Part shown: one piece after another, positions 30,601-42,811 of the stretch
Position numbering within the stretch: the stretch's first letter is position 1
Layout: each line of letters opens with the position of its first letter
NCBI GenBank assembly: GCA_964035795.1
Contig: OZ038327.1
Coordinates: 3,695,651-3,759,650, forward strand
Direction of reading: 5' to 3'
From: Pterobdella sp. o SKG-2022
Taxonomy: Eukaryota; Annelida; Clitellata; Hirudinida; Piscicolidae
Length of the DNA: 64,000 nt
Program-made: the position numbers and the translations under genes
Notes under the pieces: generated by a model
The model's database searches: none
Seen by the model: the letters and a program-made list of their open reading frames with translations, nothing else
Told to the model about the DNA's origin: nothing

Positions 30601-32085
30601 TAATTGAATTGTAGCTTAACAAAAAACATAGCAACAATAAACATTAGATCTTTAAGAAATAATCACAAACTATATGAATTAAAACACTTATCTAGTAAAT
30701 AAAATTTTCTTTTGTAAATTTGAATTTTACCAGTAAACTTCAAATTATGAGGATTTATAAGAACACGTAGAAAAAAATTTTTATTTAGCTAAAATTTTCA
30801 ACAGGTAAAACCTTGTCATAATTCATTTGCAAAGTTGTAGAAAAAAGTAGAGAATTAAAACAAAAAAAAAACATTTAGGCCTGCTGCATTGGTATAAAGC
30901 CAACGCAAATGATATCAAAACGATTTTTTCCTTCAGTTTCCTACCGAAGACGTTAGTGCTGAGAGCCTTCATGTCATTAGCTCTTTTTAGTAACTTTATA
31001 CAATTTTTCTATCTCAGCTTTATCACTATTGAAAATGGTATGCAGGCTGGAGATCTCCAGACAATTGTGTTGCGAGCTTTCAGATGATTTATCAACTTTC
31101 CATAACTTCTTCCTTAACTATCCATTCATTGGTTGTCGACCTAACATGTTTTTATAAATCGAGTTAAATTTTAAATTCAATCAATCAATCAAATCCTTTT
31201 TATAGCTCGTTTTTCTTTACCAAGGGTTGGGCTTTTTGGAAGTTCTATCTCAAATTAGAAAAATATATTCAAGGTTAAATTAGTAAAATTTTCTGGTGAG
31301 AGTAATTTGTAATTTAAAACATGAAATTAAAATTTCATATGAATGAAAATTTATTTAAGCTAAAGGTATGAATGAAATTCCTACTAAAAATCTATAAAAC
31401 TTAAAAAATGTAATAATATTGATAGGCCGAGCATTGAAAAGTTTAATAAAGACTACCCCTAACTTTATTAAAGTGAGCATCATGTATCTTGACTTTTGAG
31501 AATCTGAAGTAACATCAACTGAGCCATTAACATCTGTATTAATATATAAAATGAAAATAAATTGAATTATTCTGTTAAAAATTCTCAATTTATAATTAAA
31601 CTAATCTCAAAACAAAATTTGATTATTATTGTGCGCTAAACAATTGGAATAAACAGTGACAAAAATTTTATTGAAACGAAAAAATTTATGATATTATTCT
31701 TAATTAAATACAGCTTATTTAAATAGCAGAATAAACATTAACGAAAGTGGGAAAAAATCAAAATCAGGTAAAATTTACTAAAAAATGGAAAATATTTAAT
31801 GATAATCAGTTGAGATTTTTAAAAATGTCATTGTTATTCGGGAGTTTAACAATAATCCTTACCGAAACAAGAAAAATTCTTGAAAAACGCCAGTTAAAAA
31901 ATTCCAACAAATCGTCTTATAAATAGTCAAATACTACGAAATGTACTACTTCGGCCCATAATTCGTTGAATAAAATGAATTTTTCAACAAATATTGTTTA
32001 AAAAAGTAAAACGAAATTTGTTCTGGGCGCAAAAGTCGCAAAAGTGAGCGTTAATAAAAATTATACCCAAATTTAGTTGTGAATG
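30601..32085. other. AT-rich sequence with no gene
   Basis: Between the endonuclease remnant and the right arm of the inverted repeat. I see no coding or RNA feature. Confidence 0.45.
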
Positions 32086-32116
32086 CTGTAAAGGTAATTG
32101 GTTCAAACTTCCGCGG
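32086..32116 (-). repeat. Right arm of a 31-bp inverted repeat
   Basis: CTGTAAAGGTAATTGGTTCA and following AACTTCCGCGG; partner of 29008-29038. Confidence 0.6.
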
Positions 32117-32282
32117 TCTCCTACCGCCTACCCAATCGCATACTCAGTAAATTATATGGAAATGAACTTTTAAAACTTCACGATATTATATTCAAACTTT
32201 CAGTCAGGCCGTATATTTGAAAAAGCTTAAAAATACATATCACTGATTAAATTTTTATAATTAAAATTTTCATTTAACGAAA

Positions 32283-33421
32283 ATGGACTATATACCGCTG
32301 ATGATTGATCATACCGTAGAAAAAGTTTCAAGAGTCAAATGGTTGGACCAGGAAAAAGTATGTGAACAACCAACTCTTTTTGTTACAGCTTCTTATGGAA
32401 ACCCAGTAATTATATTTTCATTTATAACTCTATAAAATGTTGTTAATATATTCTAATTCAATCAAAAATTACTAATACTGTATATTAATTACAAATTAAA
32501 TTTTTAAAAGTTACATATATTTGAATTCAATGATTTTAAAATATTTTTAATTTTTAGTTCGCAATTATTCAAAAAAAAAAAAATTAAAAATTTTTTTCTT
32601 TTTTTTTGCTCATCAATTCCACAGAATGAAAATAGACTTAGTGTACGCAGTTGGCAGATGGGAGAATGCAAAAGTAGAGAGTTGTTTTGGACTTCTCACA
32701 TGGGGGACACTACAGATATGCTGGTAATAGTTCCTATTTAATATCAACTTGCACCTTAAATCAAATTTTTCATAGCAGTAAATGATACATCCATGATGGT
32801 TTTTCATTTTTTACCCTTTCTTTATTTAAGTCTCAAGTATATCGTTTTGTAAATTCAAATTTTATTTGCAAAAAATAAGATTCCCATGATACTTTGAGAA
32901 TAGTATATCATTTAATAATAAAAAATTTTTTTTAGTGCTATAATTCAATGTTTTTTAATGCTCAAACACTATATAATCACTGAATCATTGTAGCTTGATG
33001 ACTAACACATCATTATTTTTGCTTGACAGTTACAACAAGACAATCTCATCTTGACCACATCATCTATAGGGAGTGTCAACATTTATCAATATGACATTTT
33101 TAATCAGGTTGATATTTTGAAATAAAATATATTTCCAAGCTTTTACTTTAAACCAATTAACTACCACCAAAAATCAGATAATTTCTTTCACTAAAAGCTA
33201 CCTTTAATCATTCTTGAAAACTTTTGCTATGAACTCAAACTCATAATCACTACAGACCATTACAAGAATAGATGGTTATGATAACCTGCACAGAATCAGG
33301 GGCCAGACTAGGTCTTGCAATGGCATCTCAGCCAATAGCAATGGTTTAGTGGGAACTGTGGGAGATGATGGGATAGTGAACATTCTATCCACCCATTCAC
33401 TTTCTATCGTCTTTTCTTTTG
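32283..33421 (+). CDS. NUP43: NUP43-like WD40 nucleoporin, first four exons only
   Basis: Subunit of the Nup107-160 (Y) complex of the nuclear pore. Exons: 32283-32405, 32625-32723, 33030-33107, 33256-33421 (ends in phase 1). The start MDYIPLMIDHTVEKVSRVKW begins the frame. FVTASYGNPNENRLSVRSWQ corresponds to FxTGSWDNxENxISLWS of NUP43, and GLVGTVGDDGIVNIL to the VGEDGRINLF repeat. About 155 residues, roughly two to three WD repeats, are present of an expected 360-380. The next exons are not seen before the gap at 36771, where LINE sequence takes over. Another WD40 protein is possible, but the N-terminal match is specific. Confidence 0.65.
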
Positions 33422-34005
33422 GTTAATTATTATTGCTAGTTTTTATTTACCATTTTTTATTGCACTGAGTTATTTTTTGTTTTTTCGTTATTATTTTTTA
33501 TAAAATCAAGGAATTTATTAAAATAATTAGTTGAAAAAACATTTTTTTTCATCACCTTCGTTTTACACCTGTTTCCATTCAAGCATGGGTTGAACTGGGA
33601 CTCATGAAATGCTTTTTTATCATCTTCGATTATGAGTGAGTTCAGGTCTAAGTTGTATTTTTCTAAGTTAATTGCCTACTAACTGAAGTTATGTTTTTCT
33701 AGCCTATCTTTTTTTTACCCTTTACCTTGAATACCTGCCAGCATTTATATATTTATATGTAATACATGCTTGAACCATCTCTGTTTATTTTTCTGTAGCA
33801 CATCATTAATGCTTAGAATTCCCAGCCTTTTTATTTAGTTTTTTTAGATGGTCTGCTATCTTTTAAACTAGCATTGGACATCTTCATTGTTATCATCATA
33901 TTGGCTTTGGAGTTAGGAATATATTCCTTTTCATGAAGTCAGGTTTTACTAACATGAACTATAACCCTACAATGCATTTTTACTACTTTTAATGGAGGGT
34001 GTAGG
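33422..34005. other. Sequence between NUP43 exon 4 and a LINE
   Basis: AT-rich, probably intronic to NUP43. No further WD40 exon was recognised. Confidence 0.4.
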
Positions 34006-36040
34006 AGGACAGAAATAGATTTTGTGTTGATGAAGGTTAGTCAGAGAAAGTTTTTGAAGGAAGTGAGAGCAATTGGGGATGGGCTCCAACACAAGCTATT
34101 GAAGGTTGTTTTAGATGGAAGATGGATTAGGAAAATCCAACAAAGCCATGCCGTATAAGTATCTCACTCAAAAGTATGGAAGCTTTTGAACGATGAAGTA
34201 AAAGCAAAATTTTCTGAAAAGATGGAGGTTTTGTATGAAAGAAATGCATGGCTGCAATATAAAACTTCTGCTCTAAAAGCTGCTGAATTATGGAGTGCGT
34301 AAAGGTAGGCCTCAGCACGGCGAAACTTGATGGTGGAATCATGATGTGCAGAAAGCCATCACAGAGAAGAGGAAAAGTTTTTAGAGGTGGAAGCAACTTC
34401 CATCAGCTGAAAATAAATCTTGCCATCTCTCTGACAAAAAGAAAGCCAAGAGAGCTGTTGCTGAGGCAATGAAGACAGAGGCGGTAAAAGAAATGGAGGA
34501 GATACAGAATGACAGAAATGTCGTATTCCGTAGAGTAAGAATGATGAAGAAAAAAGCAAGTGACTTAGCAGGTAGCAATTGCGTTAAAGACAAAATGGGA
34601 AAGTTGTATTTGCCGAGGATGGTAGCAAGAGAGTGTGGAAGGAGCATAAGGAGGCCATCATGTTTGAGAAGAATCCATGGGATGGGATGGTGAATGTAAA
34701 AGTGGTTGAGGGTACTAAGGAACCATTTGCTATGAATAAAGTAAAGAGAGCGCTAGGGATCATGAAGAATGGCAAAACCAGTGGAACAACTGGAGTTGTC
34801 AAGGAGCACCTAGCTGCTTCTCCACATGGGAAGCAAGTTATACTGCAAATAGCAAATGAAATCCTCGATGGAAAGGATAGGCTTCATGACCGGACGAGTA
34901 CAGTTATTCCCATTTACATGAAAAAAGGTAGCGTTATGGACTGTGCGAGCTATCAAGGTGTAAAGCTTTTAGAACATGGTATGAAAGTGGTGGAAAGGCT
35001 GCTGGAGAAAAGATTAAGAAGGTTAGTGAAAGTTGACCAAATGCAATTTGGTTTGTCTGGCAGAAGTACAATGGACGCTGTTTTTATTCTTAGGAAAATG
35101 TAAGAAAGCTTCCTTGAAAAGAATAGGATGCTTTTTATCTGTTTTGTTGATTTGGAGAAGGCTTTCGACCGAGTGCCAAGGAAGGTGATTGAATGTGCGC
35201 TGAGAAAAAAAAGTTGGTTTCGGAAAGGCTGAATCAAGCAGTAATGTTGATGTATAAAGGAGCAAAAACCGAGTTCAGGTTGGAGTGGACACTCGGAAGA
35301 ATTTGATGTTGGTGTAGGTGTCCATCAAGGATTGGTTCTTTCACTGTTTTTGTTTTTAATAATGCTATATGTATTGTCTGAAGACGGAAGAAAAGGTGCT
35401 TTATATGAACTGCTTTATGCAGCTGAATTGGTCTTGATGGCAGAGACTATGGAAGTACTAGAAGCACAATTCATCCGTTGGAAAGCAGCTTTTGAAAGGA
35501 AAGGATTGAAGGTTAATCTTGGTAAGACAAAGATCATGGACAGTGGTGGTGGTACTGGGGTCGCTGTTTTGGCTAAGATTGATCCGTGTGGTGTGTGTGG
35601 TAAGAGGGCTAAGGTAAATTGTGTGAGGTGTAAGACATGTAAGAAGTGGGTTCATGCATGGTGTGCTAGGGTAAAGAAAGTTTCTTGTGAGATTAATGGA
35701 AATTTTGAATGCAGAGTTTGTAATGTTTTAAATGAAGGATGTGATAATGTCTCAATTTTTTTTCTGTGAGTAAGAGAGGGTAAATAATTTTTGTTATCTA
35801 GAAGACAATATGAATGGTGGAGGAGGAAGTGAGCCAGCTGTTACACGATGAAAAGCATTCAACAGTGTGTCTTCTATGTTATGTGGTAAAAGACACACAT
35901 GGAATATCAAAGGAAAAATTTATAGGACATGTGTGAGGCCTGTATGAGACATATGGCTCGAGACTTGGGTGGTAAGCTACGTTAAAGAAAGTATTTTGAG
36001 AAGAGCAGAAAAACGGATGCTTCAAATGATGTGTGATGTG
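34006..36040 (+). pseudogene. Degenerate non-LTR retrotransposon (LINE) with Cys-rich C-terminal motif
   Basis: With frame changes and stops it reads EIDFVLMKVSQRKFLKEVRA (endonuclease end), ASYQGVKLLEHGMKVVERLL, DQMQFGLSGRSTMDAVFILR, FVDLEKAFDRVPRKVIECAL, GVHQGLVLSLFLF, then LLYAAELVLMAETMEVL. It continues to CGVCGKRAKVNCVRCKTCKK WVHAWC (a Cys/His motif) and GKIYRTCVRPV with ILRRAEKRMLQMMC. The order fits a LINE with a non-LTR RT domain. The catalytic YADD is changed to YAAE and the frame is broken many times, so it is inactive. Confidence 0.8.
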
Positions 36041-36089
36041 TAGGCATGCTTCTTTCGGGAAAAATACAACACACCCAAATACTCTCAAC

Positions 36090-36770
36090 CATAAAAAAAT
36101 TCTTAGCCAACTACCTGAAAGGCCGCCAACACTATACCACATACAACAACCAAACACACAAACATTAAAGCAGGAATTCCCCAAGGGGGCGTTCTATCAC
36201 CCACATTATTCATCATATACATGTCAAACATTCTTTTCCCCAAGAACAACTCAGTCAACCTCATCACCTACGCAGATGACATCACCATAACCTCATCTTA
36301 CCCCAACACCAGCACAGCTTTCCAAAACCTTCTCTCGTGTCTAATTGAGAAATACACCTGGACTCACATTTACGACCTCCAAATCAACCCGACCAAAACC
36401 ACAACCACACTCATAACCTCAGACCTTTCAGAAAACAACAATCCACTGAACATCCACATCAACACACCCCCATCCTCACCACCTCCAACCCTACCATCCT
36501 TGGCCTAACTTTTGACTCCAAACTAAGTTTCTTCACCCACACAAACAACACCATCACAAAAGCGCAAAAATCACTCAACTTCTTAAAACTTCTCACATCA
36601 ACACACTGGGCAAAAGCAAAGAAACACTCACCACCACATTTAAAACACTACTTCCCATCATTGAATACGCCAACACCATTTGGTCATCCATCATCTCATC
36701 CACCTTTCTCAACAAACTACAAAAAAAATTCAAAATGTAGCCTTGAGAACAATCACGGACTGCACCCCAG
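36090..36770 (+). pseudogene. Second LINE reverse transcriptase fragment, cut by the gap
   Basis: A different element from its neighbour, with Pro/Thr/Asn-rich codons. It reads KAGIPQGGVLSPTLFIIYMS, ITYADDITITSSYPNTSTAF, DLQINPTKTTTT, then after a frameshift TILGLTFDSKLSFFTHTNN and KAQKSLNFLKLLTSTHW. The YADD motif is intact here. This arrangement is that of Jockey/CR1-type RTs. The 3' end is lost in the N run. Confidence 0.75.
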
Positions 36771-36970
36771 NNNNNNNNNNNNNNNNNNNNNNNNNNNNNN
36801 NNNNNNNNNNNNNNNNNNNNNNNNNNNNNNNNNNNNNNNNNNNNNNNNNNNNNNNNNNNNNNNNNNNNNNNNNNNNNNNNNNNNNNNNNNNNNNNNNNNN
36901 NNNNNNNNNNNNNNNNNNNNNNNNNNNNNNNNNNNNNNNNNNNNNNNNNNNNNNNNNNNNNNNNNNNNNN
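36771..36970. other. Assembly gap, 200 N
   Basis: Exactly 200 N, the same size as the second gap, so a placeholder length rather than a measured one. Confidence 0.99.
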
Positions 36971-38987
36971 AGGTAAATTTGTCTTACGAAAAGCTTTGTG
37001 GAATAAAATAAACTCCTAAAAGTGTTTTCATTTGAATATAAAAAAAAACAGAAAGTCAATACAACCATAAATTATATTAAGACACTAATCAACATTCGGT
37101 AATGTAAGTTAGTTTCATGGAAAGCTTTGTGAATTAAATTGATAATAACTGTGTTTGTTTCTCTCATTATTTGATTTAGGCTATTCTACCTCATCACACC
37201 AATCATCATTTCCAACTACCGACAGAAGGCAATATCCAAAGACAAAGATACCAACAAAGGAGCAGATGAGAATCAACAGCCAATCACAGATAAGAATGTT
37301 CGACCAATAGCAGAGCAGGAATCAAAATTAACAGAAGTTATGGAAGTGGTTGCAGTTGAAAGTGATGAGGAGATGGAAGATGTGGGTATTTTCATGTTAA
37401 AAAATCAATAATAATCAAATTAATAATAAGAATCATTAATAATGAAATTAGTAATAATAATCAAATAAATAAAAAAATTAATCAAATTAATAGTGAAGAA
37501 AAAAAATAATCATGTTAGCACATTGTGGTAAGGCTATACTTACCAAAAATTCTAGCTTTTTTTGCTGAAAAATTTATTAAAAATTCTCTTAAAATACACT
37601 TTAATGATTATTAATAAAAATAGCAATAATATTAATAACAATAGAAATAATAATAATACATACACCAACAGACCCCAATCTTAGATGTAGACGAGGGAGA
37701 TGCAGAGAACCCTCAACTTATGAGTAGTCATGTATGTGCCATATACAAATACATGAATGACTTGGAGATCAAGTGCCCTGTGAGGGTAGGTGGTTGAGGG
37801 AAGGGTGGTTGTTGGTTGTTGGGGATTAGGTCTGGTTGGAGGAAAGGAGGAAAAAAAGGGATTGTTGGTGTTTTTTGAGGGAGGGAAATAAGTTGGATAG
37901 CGGAGGTTTATATTTCTCTTAAAGATTGATAAGTGGTTGTTTTAATTATGTTAGGTGGTTGGATGAGGGCTGTACATATACTTTTGATACTGTTGGTAGA
38001 TAGGTTGATATCGTTAGATGACTGGCAGAAGCTTTGTATCTTTCTGTTTAGATTGTTGGGTTGGTGGGTGAATGTTATTTGATAGTTGAATGTGTGTTTA
38101 TCGGGTGTTCTTTCATCTATTGAATCATTAACTAACCCACTCACTCAAAACTCATTCCACCCACCAGTCAAACTTCATGTCTTCTCAGCAAGAAGTGACC
38201 TCTCGTATGAGAAGTATCCTTATTAACTGGATTGTACAAGTTCATGGCAGGTTGGTGTGAGGAGGGGAGGTGTGTTTGGAGTTGAGGGGATGATGAGGTG
38301 TGTGTTGGTGGTTGGGTTGTGGGTGTGTTGTGTCTAGTTGGTAGGATGATGTAATGTTTGGTCAGGGGTAGGTTTTGTTCAGAAGGTGAGTTTAGGGGGA
38401 TGTGGGATGATTTTTTTGCGTGAGCTTGGTAGCTGTTTTTGCTTGCACCATAATTTTATAATGATAAGGTTTTTGTAGTCATCAACCCACATACACAAAT
38501 TTCTTCAGTAAAATGTTATCCCATATTTTGCAGCATACATCAAATAAGAGGAATTTTCAATACATTTATTGAGAATCAAAAGCTCTCATTGTCGGTAAGT
38601 TTGGTCTTATCATGAAACGTTAGAGTTTGGTTTTTGCTAACGTTTGATGATAAGGCTAAACTTATCAACAATTATAGCTTTTGATTCTCAATAAATGTAT
38701 TGAACACTCCTCTTATTTGATGTTTTTTGTTACAAATTATTATAGGAAAATACATACGATGTCTTTGAAAAGCAATCCTATGTATGTAATATTCACCGAA
38801 CCCCACTTTTCACCCAGGTTCCACCTTCTACAAGAAACACTATTCCTCACCATCAACATCATCGACCGGTATTTACAGGTAATGATTGGTGTACGTGCCT
38901 ATGATTGGTCGGTGTGCGTGCGTGTTATTAGTTAGTGTACGTGCGTTGAACGTGTATTTTTTTATAGATAATTTACGTTTTTTTGTT
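36971..38987. repeat. Second copy of the 2017-bp segment
   Basis: Copy of 26933-28949 beginning at the first base after the gap. It then continues into the remaining cyclin B exons. It contains the second copy of the foldback MITE (38537-38723). Confidence 0.95.
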
Positions 38988-41092
38988 TTGTAAATTTTAT
39001 TTACTTTCATATTCTTGCGTCTTTCATATCATTGTGTATCTCATCATTGAAAGTACAAGACATCAGACTACCATCCCGCAAGAACAGTCATCAACTGCCA
39101 AGCAACACCATTTAACAGGAGGAGCAAGTACCAAAGACGAAGTTCCAATTGTTGGGCATCACGTCATTATGGCTGGCGTCAAAGCTGGAAGAAATTTACA
39201 TCGCCTCAATGGAGGATCACCTATTTGTGACTGATAATGTGTACACCAAGAAGGATATGGAGCAGATGGAGTTGTCTATCGTTACTGTGAGTCGGTGGGC
39301 AAGTTGGGTGTGGTGAAACGAATTGGTGGTGAGTGGGGGAATGAAATGAGTTGGTGGTGAGAAATGGGTTGGTTTGGTAAGGGATGGTTGTGAATCATTA
39401 TTGTGAGTTGGTGGTAAACATGAGGGAAAAGAGAATAGGTACCTAAGATATGGGTAAGAGGGTGTTGAGGGATTGGGTGGTTAGGGTGGGGAAGGTGTTT
39501 TGTGGGCTAAGGGGGGTTAATTTTCGTGGGGAGAGTGATCTTGTTTAAAAAAAAAATGGCTGTCTATAGACTAGTGTGAACTAAATGAATGTACTGTGGG
39601 TTAAGACAGAATTGAAAAAAAAATCATTATAATGGCGTTTCATACTTATTTGATGAATCACCACTTCTTCCAGAAACTTGATTTCAGTTTAACTCCTCCT
39701 TTGTCTATCCACTTCTTAAGAAGGTACTCCAAGGCTGCCAAGGTGTGTTGTTCTTTTAAACCTTACATCCTGGATTCAACTCCCACTTTTTTCTTGAGAT
39801 ATGTTCAATATTTTTTAATACAACCCATATAACACAAGATTTGATAATACATATTTCAATATAAATTATATTTTTTCATCTATTTTTCACAAAAGTATTT
39901 ACTTTATTTATTTTTCATTCAAAACAATCGGGTCGCACCAGGTCAATGTACAAATGCACAACATGTCAAAGTTCATCCTAGAATCAACATTGTTGAACTA
40001 TGAACTGGCCTCAGTTCGTCCATCCTTATTGGCCGCAGCTGCCCTTTATGTGTCAAGGCAATCTTACAGAGAACTTGATTGGGTTGGTAGTCTATTCAAT
40101 TAATCAATGTTACTTTGAAGTATTTTTATATATCTTTAGCCCTAATACACCCTTTTTCAAATATGCAAGTATCTTCTCTCTTACAAACGTCACACTACAT
40201 CATTCACCATTCATTTATCTCTCTCTTTTAATAACCAACTACTAGACCTCCACCCACCAGCAATTTATCTCAGCATTCTTTCATATCCAATCACTACTCT
40301 TATAACCACCCACCATTAAATCACTTCTGCCCTCATCCCCAACCACCAGGTTCTTTGATCCCTTTTCTTCTATGTTCACTGCTGTCAACCTCAGTTACAG
40401 GGACATGTACAGGAATAATAAAAATAACTAAAATTAAATTAGATTATACTGCTGTACATGTCCCAGTAGCTGAGGTTGACAGCAGTCAGTCTAGATTATT
40501 GATATTATAAGAGTAATTTATAAAAAGACCATTTATTTGGGAAAAATTTTTATAAACTGCTAGCTGAGTTAACTTACAGGAGTATAATTTATTTAATTTT
40601 TTTATTATTAATTTATTTATTATTATTTATTAATCCAATTAAATATAATTTAATTAATATAAATACCCCCACCCACCTCATAAACAGGATAGGAACCTTA
40701 CTTACCACACTGGCTATAGCAAGTCAGACATCCTACCAACATCCAAACAGTTGGCAATCCTCATCACTGCACCCCATAACTCCAAGCTTAGCGCCGTCTA
40801 TAACAAGTACTCCAGCTCTAGGTTTGGCTTTTGCATGTTTTTGTTGTATTATTAAAGGGGTTTGTATGTTGTTGTTGTATTGTTGAGGTGGTTTGTATCT
40901 TGTATTGTTGCCGAATCCTTGGTAAAAGAAAACGAGCTATAGAAAGGATTCAATCAATTGTTGTTACTGTTTTCATCAAATAATAATTATTATTATTACT
41001 ATTATTATCCCCTCGATGGTAGGTTCTTCAATATATCAAAGTCTGAGATGCTCATGACACCACAACTCTTGGCCATTGCAGAGAGGAAATGA
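37226..41092 (+). CDS. CCNB: Cyclin B, exons 3-11 (second contig, complete 3' end)
   Basis: Continuation of the gene started at 25973. Exons: 37226-37381, 37672-37785, 38168-38250, 38818-38878, 39119-39286, 39674-39742, 39942-40082, 40688-40821, 41023-41092. After the shared exons come VPKTKFQLLGITSLWLASKL with EEIYIASMEDHLFVTDNVYT (family: LQLVGITALLLASKYEE), LTPPLSIHFLRRYSKAAK, and HNMSKFILESTLLNYELASV with RPSLLAAAALYVSRQ (second cyclin fold). DRNLTYHTGYSKSDILPTSK, KLSAVYNKYSSSRFF and a TGA at 41090-41092 close it. The pattern is that of B-type cyclins (HFLRR; YNKYSS near the end). Joined to exons 1-2 of the first contig it makes 370 residues, shorter than vertebrate cyclin B1 mainly in the N-terminal regulatory part. 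Confidence 0.92.
38537..38723. mobile_element. Foldback MITE, second-contig copy
   Basis: Same element as 28499-28685, present because the whole segment is duplicated at the gap. It does not represent an independent insertion. Confidence 0.85.
40378..40486. repeat. 35-bp inverted repeat (hairpin) in cyclin B intron 9
   Basis: Arms 40378-40412 (ACTGCTGTCAACCTCAGTTA then CAGGGACATGTACAG) and 40452-40486 pair with 33 of 35 matches across a 39-base AT spacer. The right arm with its left flank (TTAGATTATACTGCTGTA) recurs at about 46856-46905, so this is an interspersed foldback element. Confidence 0.8.
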
Positions 41093-42303
41093 ATGGGTGG
41101 AGTTTGGGTGGAAGTGAATTATTAAGTTTCTGGTGGATGGGTGGTGGCTGGTTGAGTTTTGGGTGTGATAGTGGTTGGTTATTGAGTTTGTGGTAGATAA
41201 ATGGTTCAGTTTGGAGGTGTGATGTTGATGGTGCTTGATGTTGAAGTTTGGGTGGGGTGCTGATGTTGGTTAAGTTTGGAAAAAAATATCAAGTCTGGTG
41301 TAGTGGGGATGGTGGGCAATCATTGGAGAGAAAATATTGATTTGTCTTTAATTATAATTATGGATTTTGATTATTGATAATATCCATTCTATCAATGTGT
41401 GGACTTCGTGACTTCAAAAGACATCATTATTGTTTTTATTGTTATTATTTCTTCGTTATTATTGATATTATTATTATTAATTTTTCTTTGCTCTTCATAC
41501 GGCAGTTGAATAATGCTACTTGGTTGCAGATCATTGATATTATTTTTCAATTCTTATGATTTTTTATCAATCTATTTCTCTTATTCTTATTGTTATTATT
41601 ATGCTAAACATTATTATATATTATTTTGCTTACTTATTTGTACACTTTTGCATCCAATCGTATTTAATACACACAAACTTCACTAGGTTTCACACTATAT
41701 AATTCAAATTTTTTTTCCACATATGTATAGCAATATTCCAACAATATAGCAATATAATTTTCTAATTTTTGTATGAATAAATCGTTAAATATACTACCTT
41801 TTAGAGTATTTAGTGTTTTAACTTATGGGTATTATAACGACCGTTATATGTGTGATATTAATATCTATTCCAATAAAAAACTGACCAATGATGTTATCTT
41901 TATGTTATTAATATCTTGTTTCCAATACAGAACTAACCAATGATGTGATTTTTAATTAATATATCACTGAATCTATTTATATAACGGTCTAAAATCCAGG
42001 GGCGCTTTTAACTGTTAAAAGTATATATATGAAGTGTATTTAAATGTTTATTTAGGAGCGCAATTTAGCCATTAACAATAAATATTTAATAAAAATAAAG
42101 TATATATATTTATGAATCATTTTTCTAGCGCTAGTGAAGAATTGTGGTGCGCTTGTATGATATTAGTTATGTATATGACGTTGTATAGAAGTTTGATGAT
42201 GATATGTTCCGCGAAGTGACTATTTTGTTTCGAAAAGCATTGATAAGAGAATAAATTTTTGATTTTGAAGCTTAAATTCATTGGAGCAACAGTTAAAATT
42301 TTT
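41093..42303. other. Spacer between cyclin B and ASCC1
   Basis: First about 240 bases are G/T-rich (GGTGGATGGGTGGTGGCTGG type), the rest AT-rich. No gene seen. Confidence 0.5.
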
Positions 42304-42432
42304 CGGCCCGTATAGCTCAACTGGTAAAGCATTAGACTAATTATCTGGAGTTACTTGGTTCGATACCCTGTGGGCAAAAAGTTAGCACCTGTTCCATAGT
42401 CTTCGCTACATTAAATTTGTAGAAAGCGTTTG
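42304..42432 (+). mobile_element. tRNA-Ile-derived SINE, 3'-truncated
   Basis: GGCCCGTATAGCTCAACTGG (best A-box copy in the window), GCATTAGACTAATTATCTGG, GGTTCGATACC (B box), GTGGGC, then TTAGCACCTGTTCCATAG and CGCTACATTAAATTTGTAG. The 3' end (GCGCTTTATAAATACC, ATTAC tail) is missing. Confidence 0.8.
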
Positions 42433-42811
42433 CACAAAATCTTTTAGTATACTTCTTCAAAAAACAGTAATTTTTTTGAAATAATTCAGTATTTAGCCGC
42501 ATCAAAAAAACGCATGATTTATTGTTGAAATCTAGAAGCTTGCTACAATTTGTTTCATAAAAAATGGTAGATGAGTAACCGTTAGCAAATATATTCAGTA
42601 AATAATTTTTTTTTTAATTGATAAATTTTTATTTGTAATCACAACTGAAATTTACTTTTCACTCGAAACTGTTAGAAAAGTAAACTATTTCACAATACAT
42701 TTGATAGCTCAAAATTCCAATAAGAAATTATTTCCATCAATGAAAACCAATTATACATTATTAACAATTAAACCGGTTTTATTTTAAACCCAGCGTGGTC
42801 ACATCTTCCAA

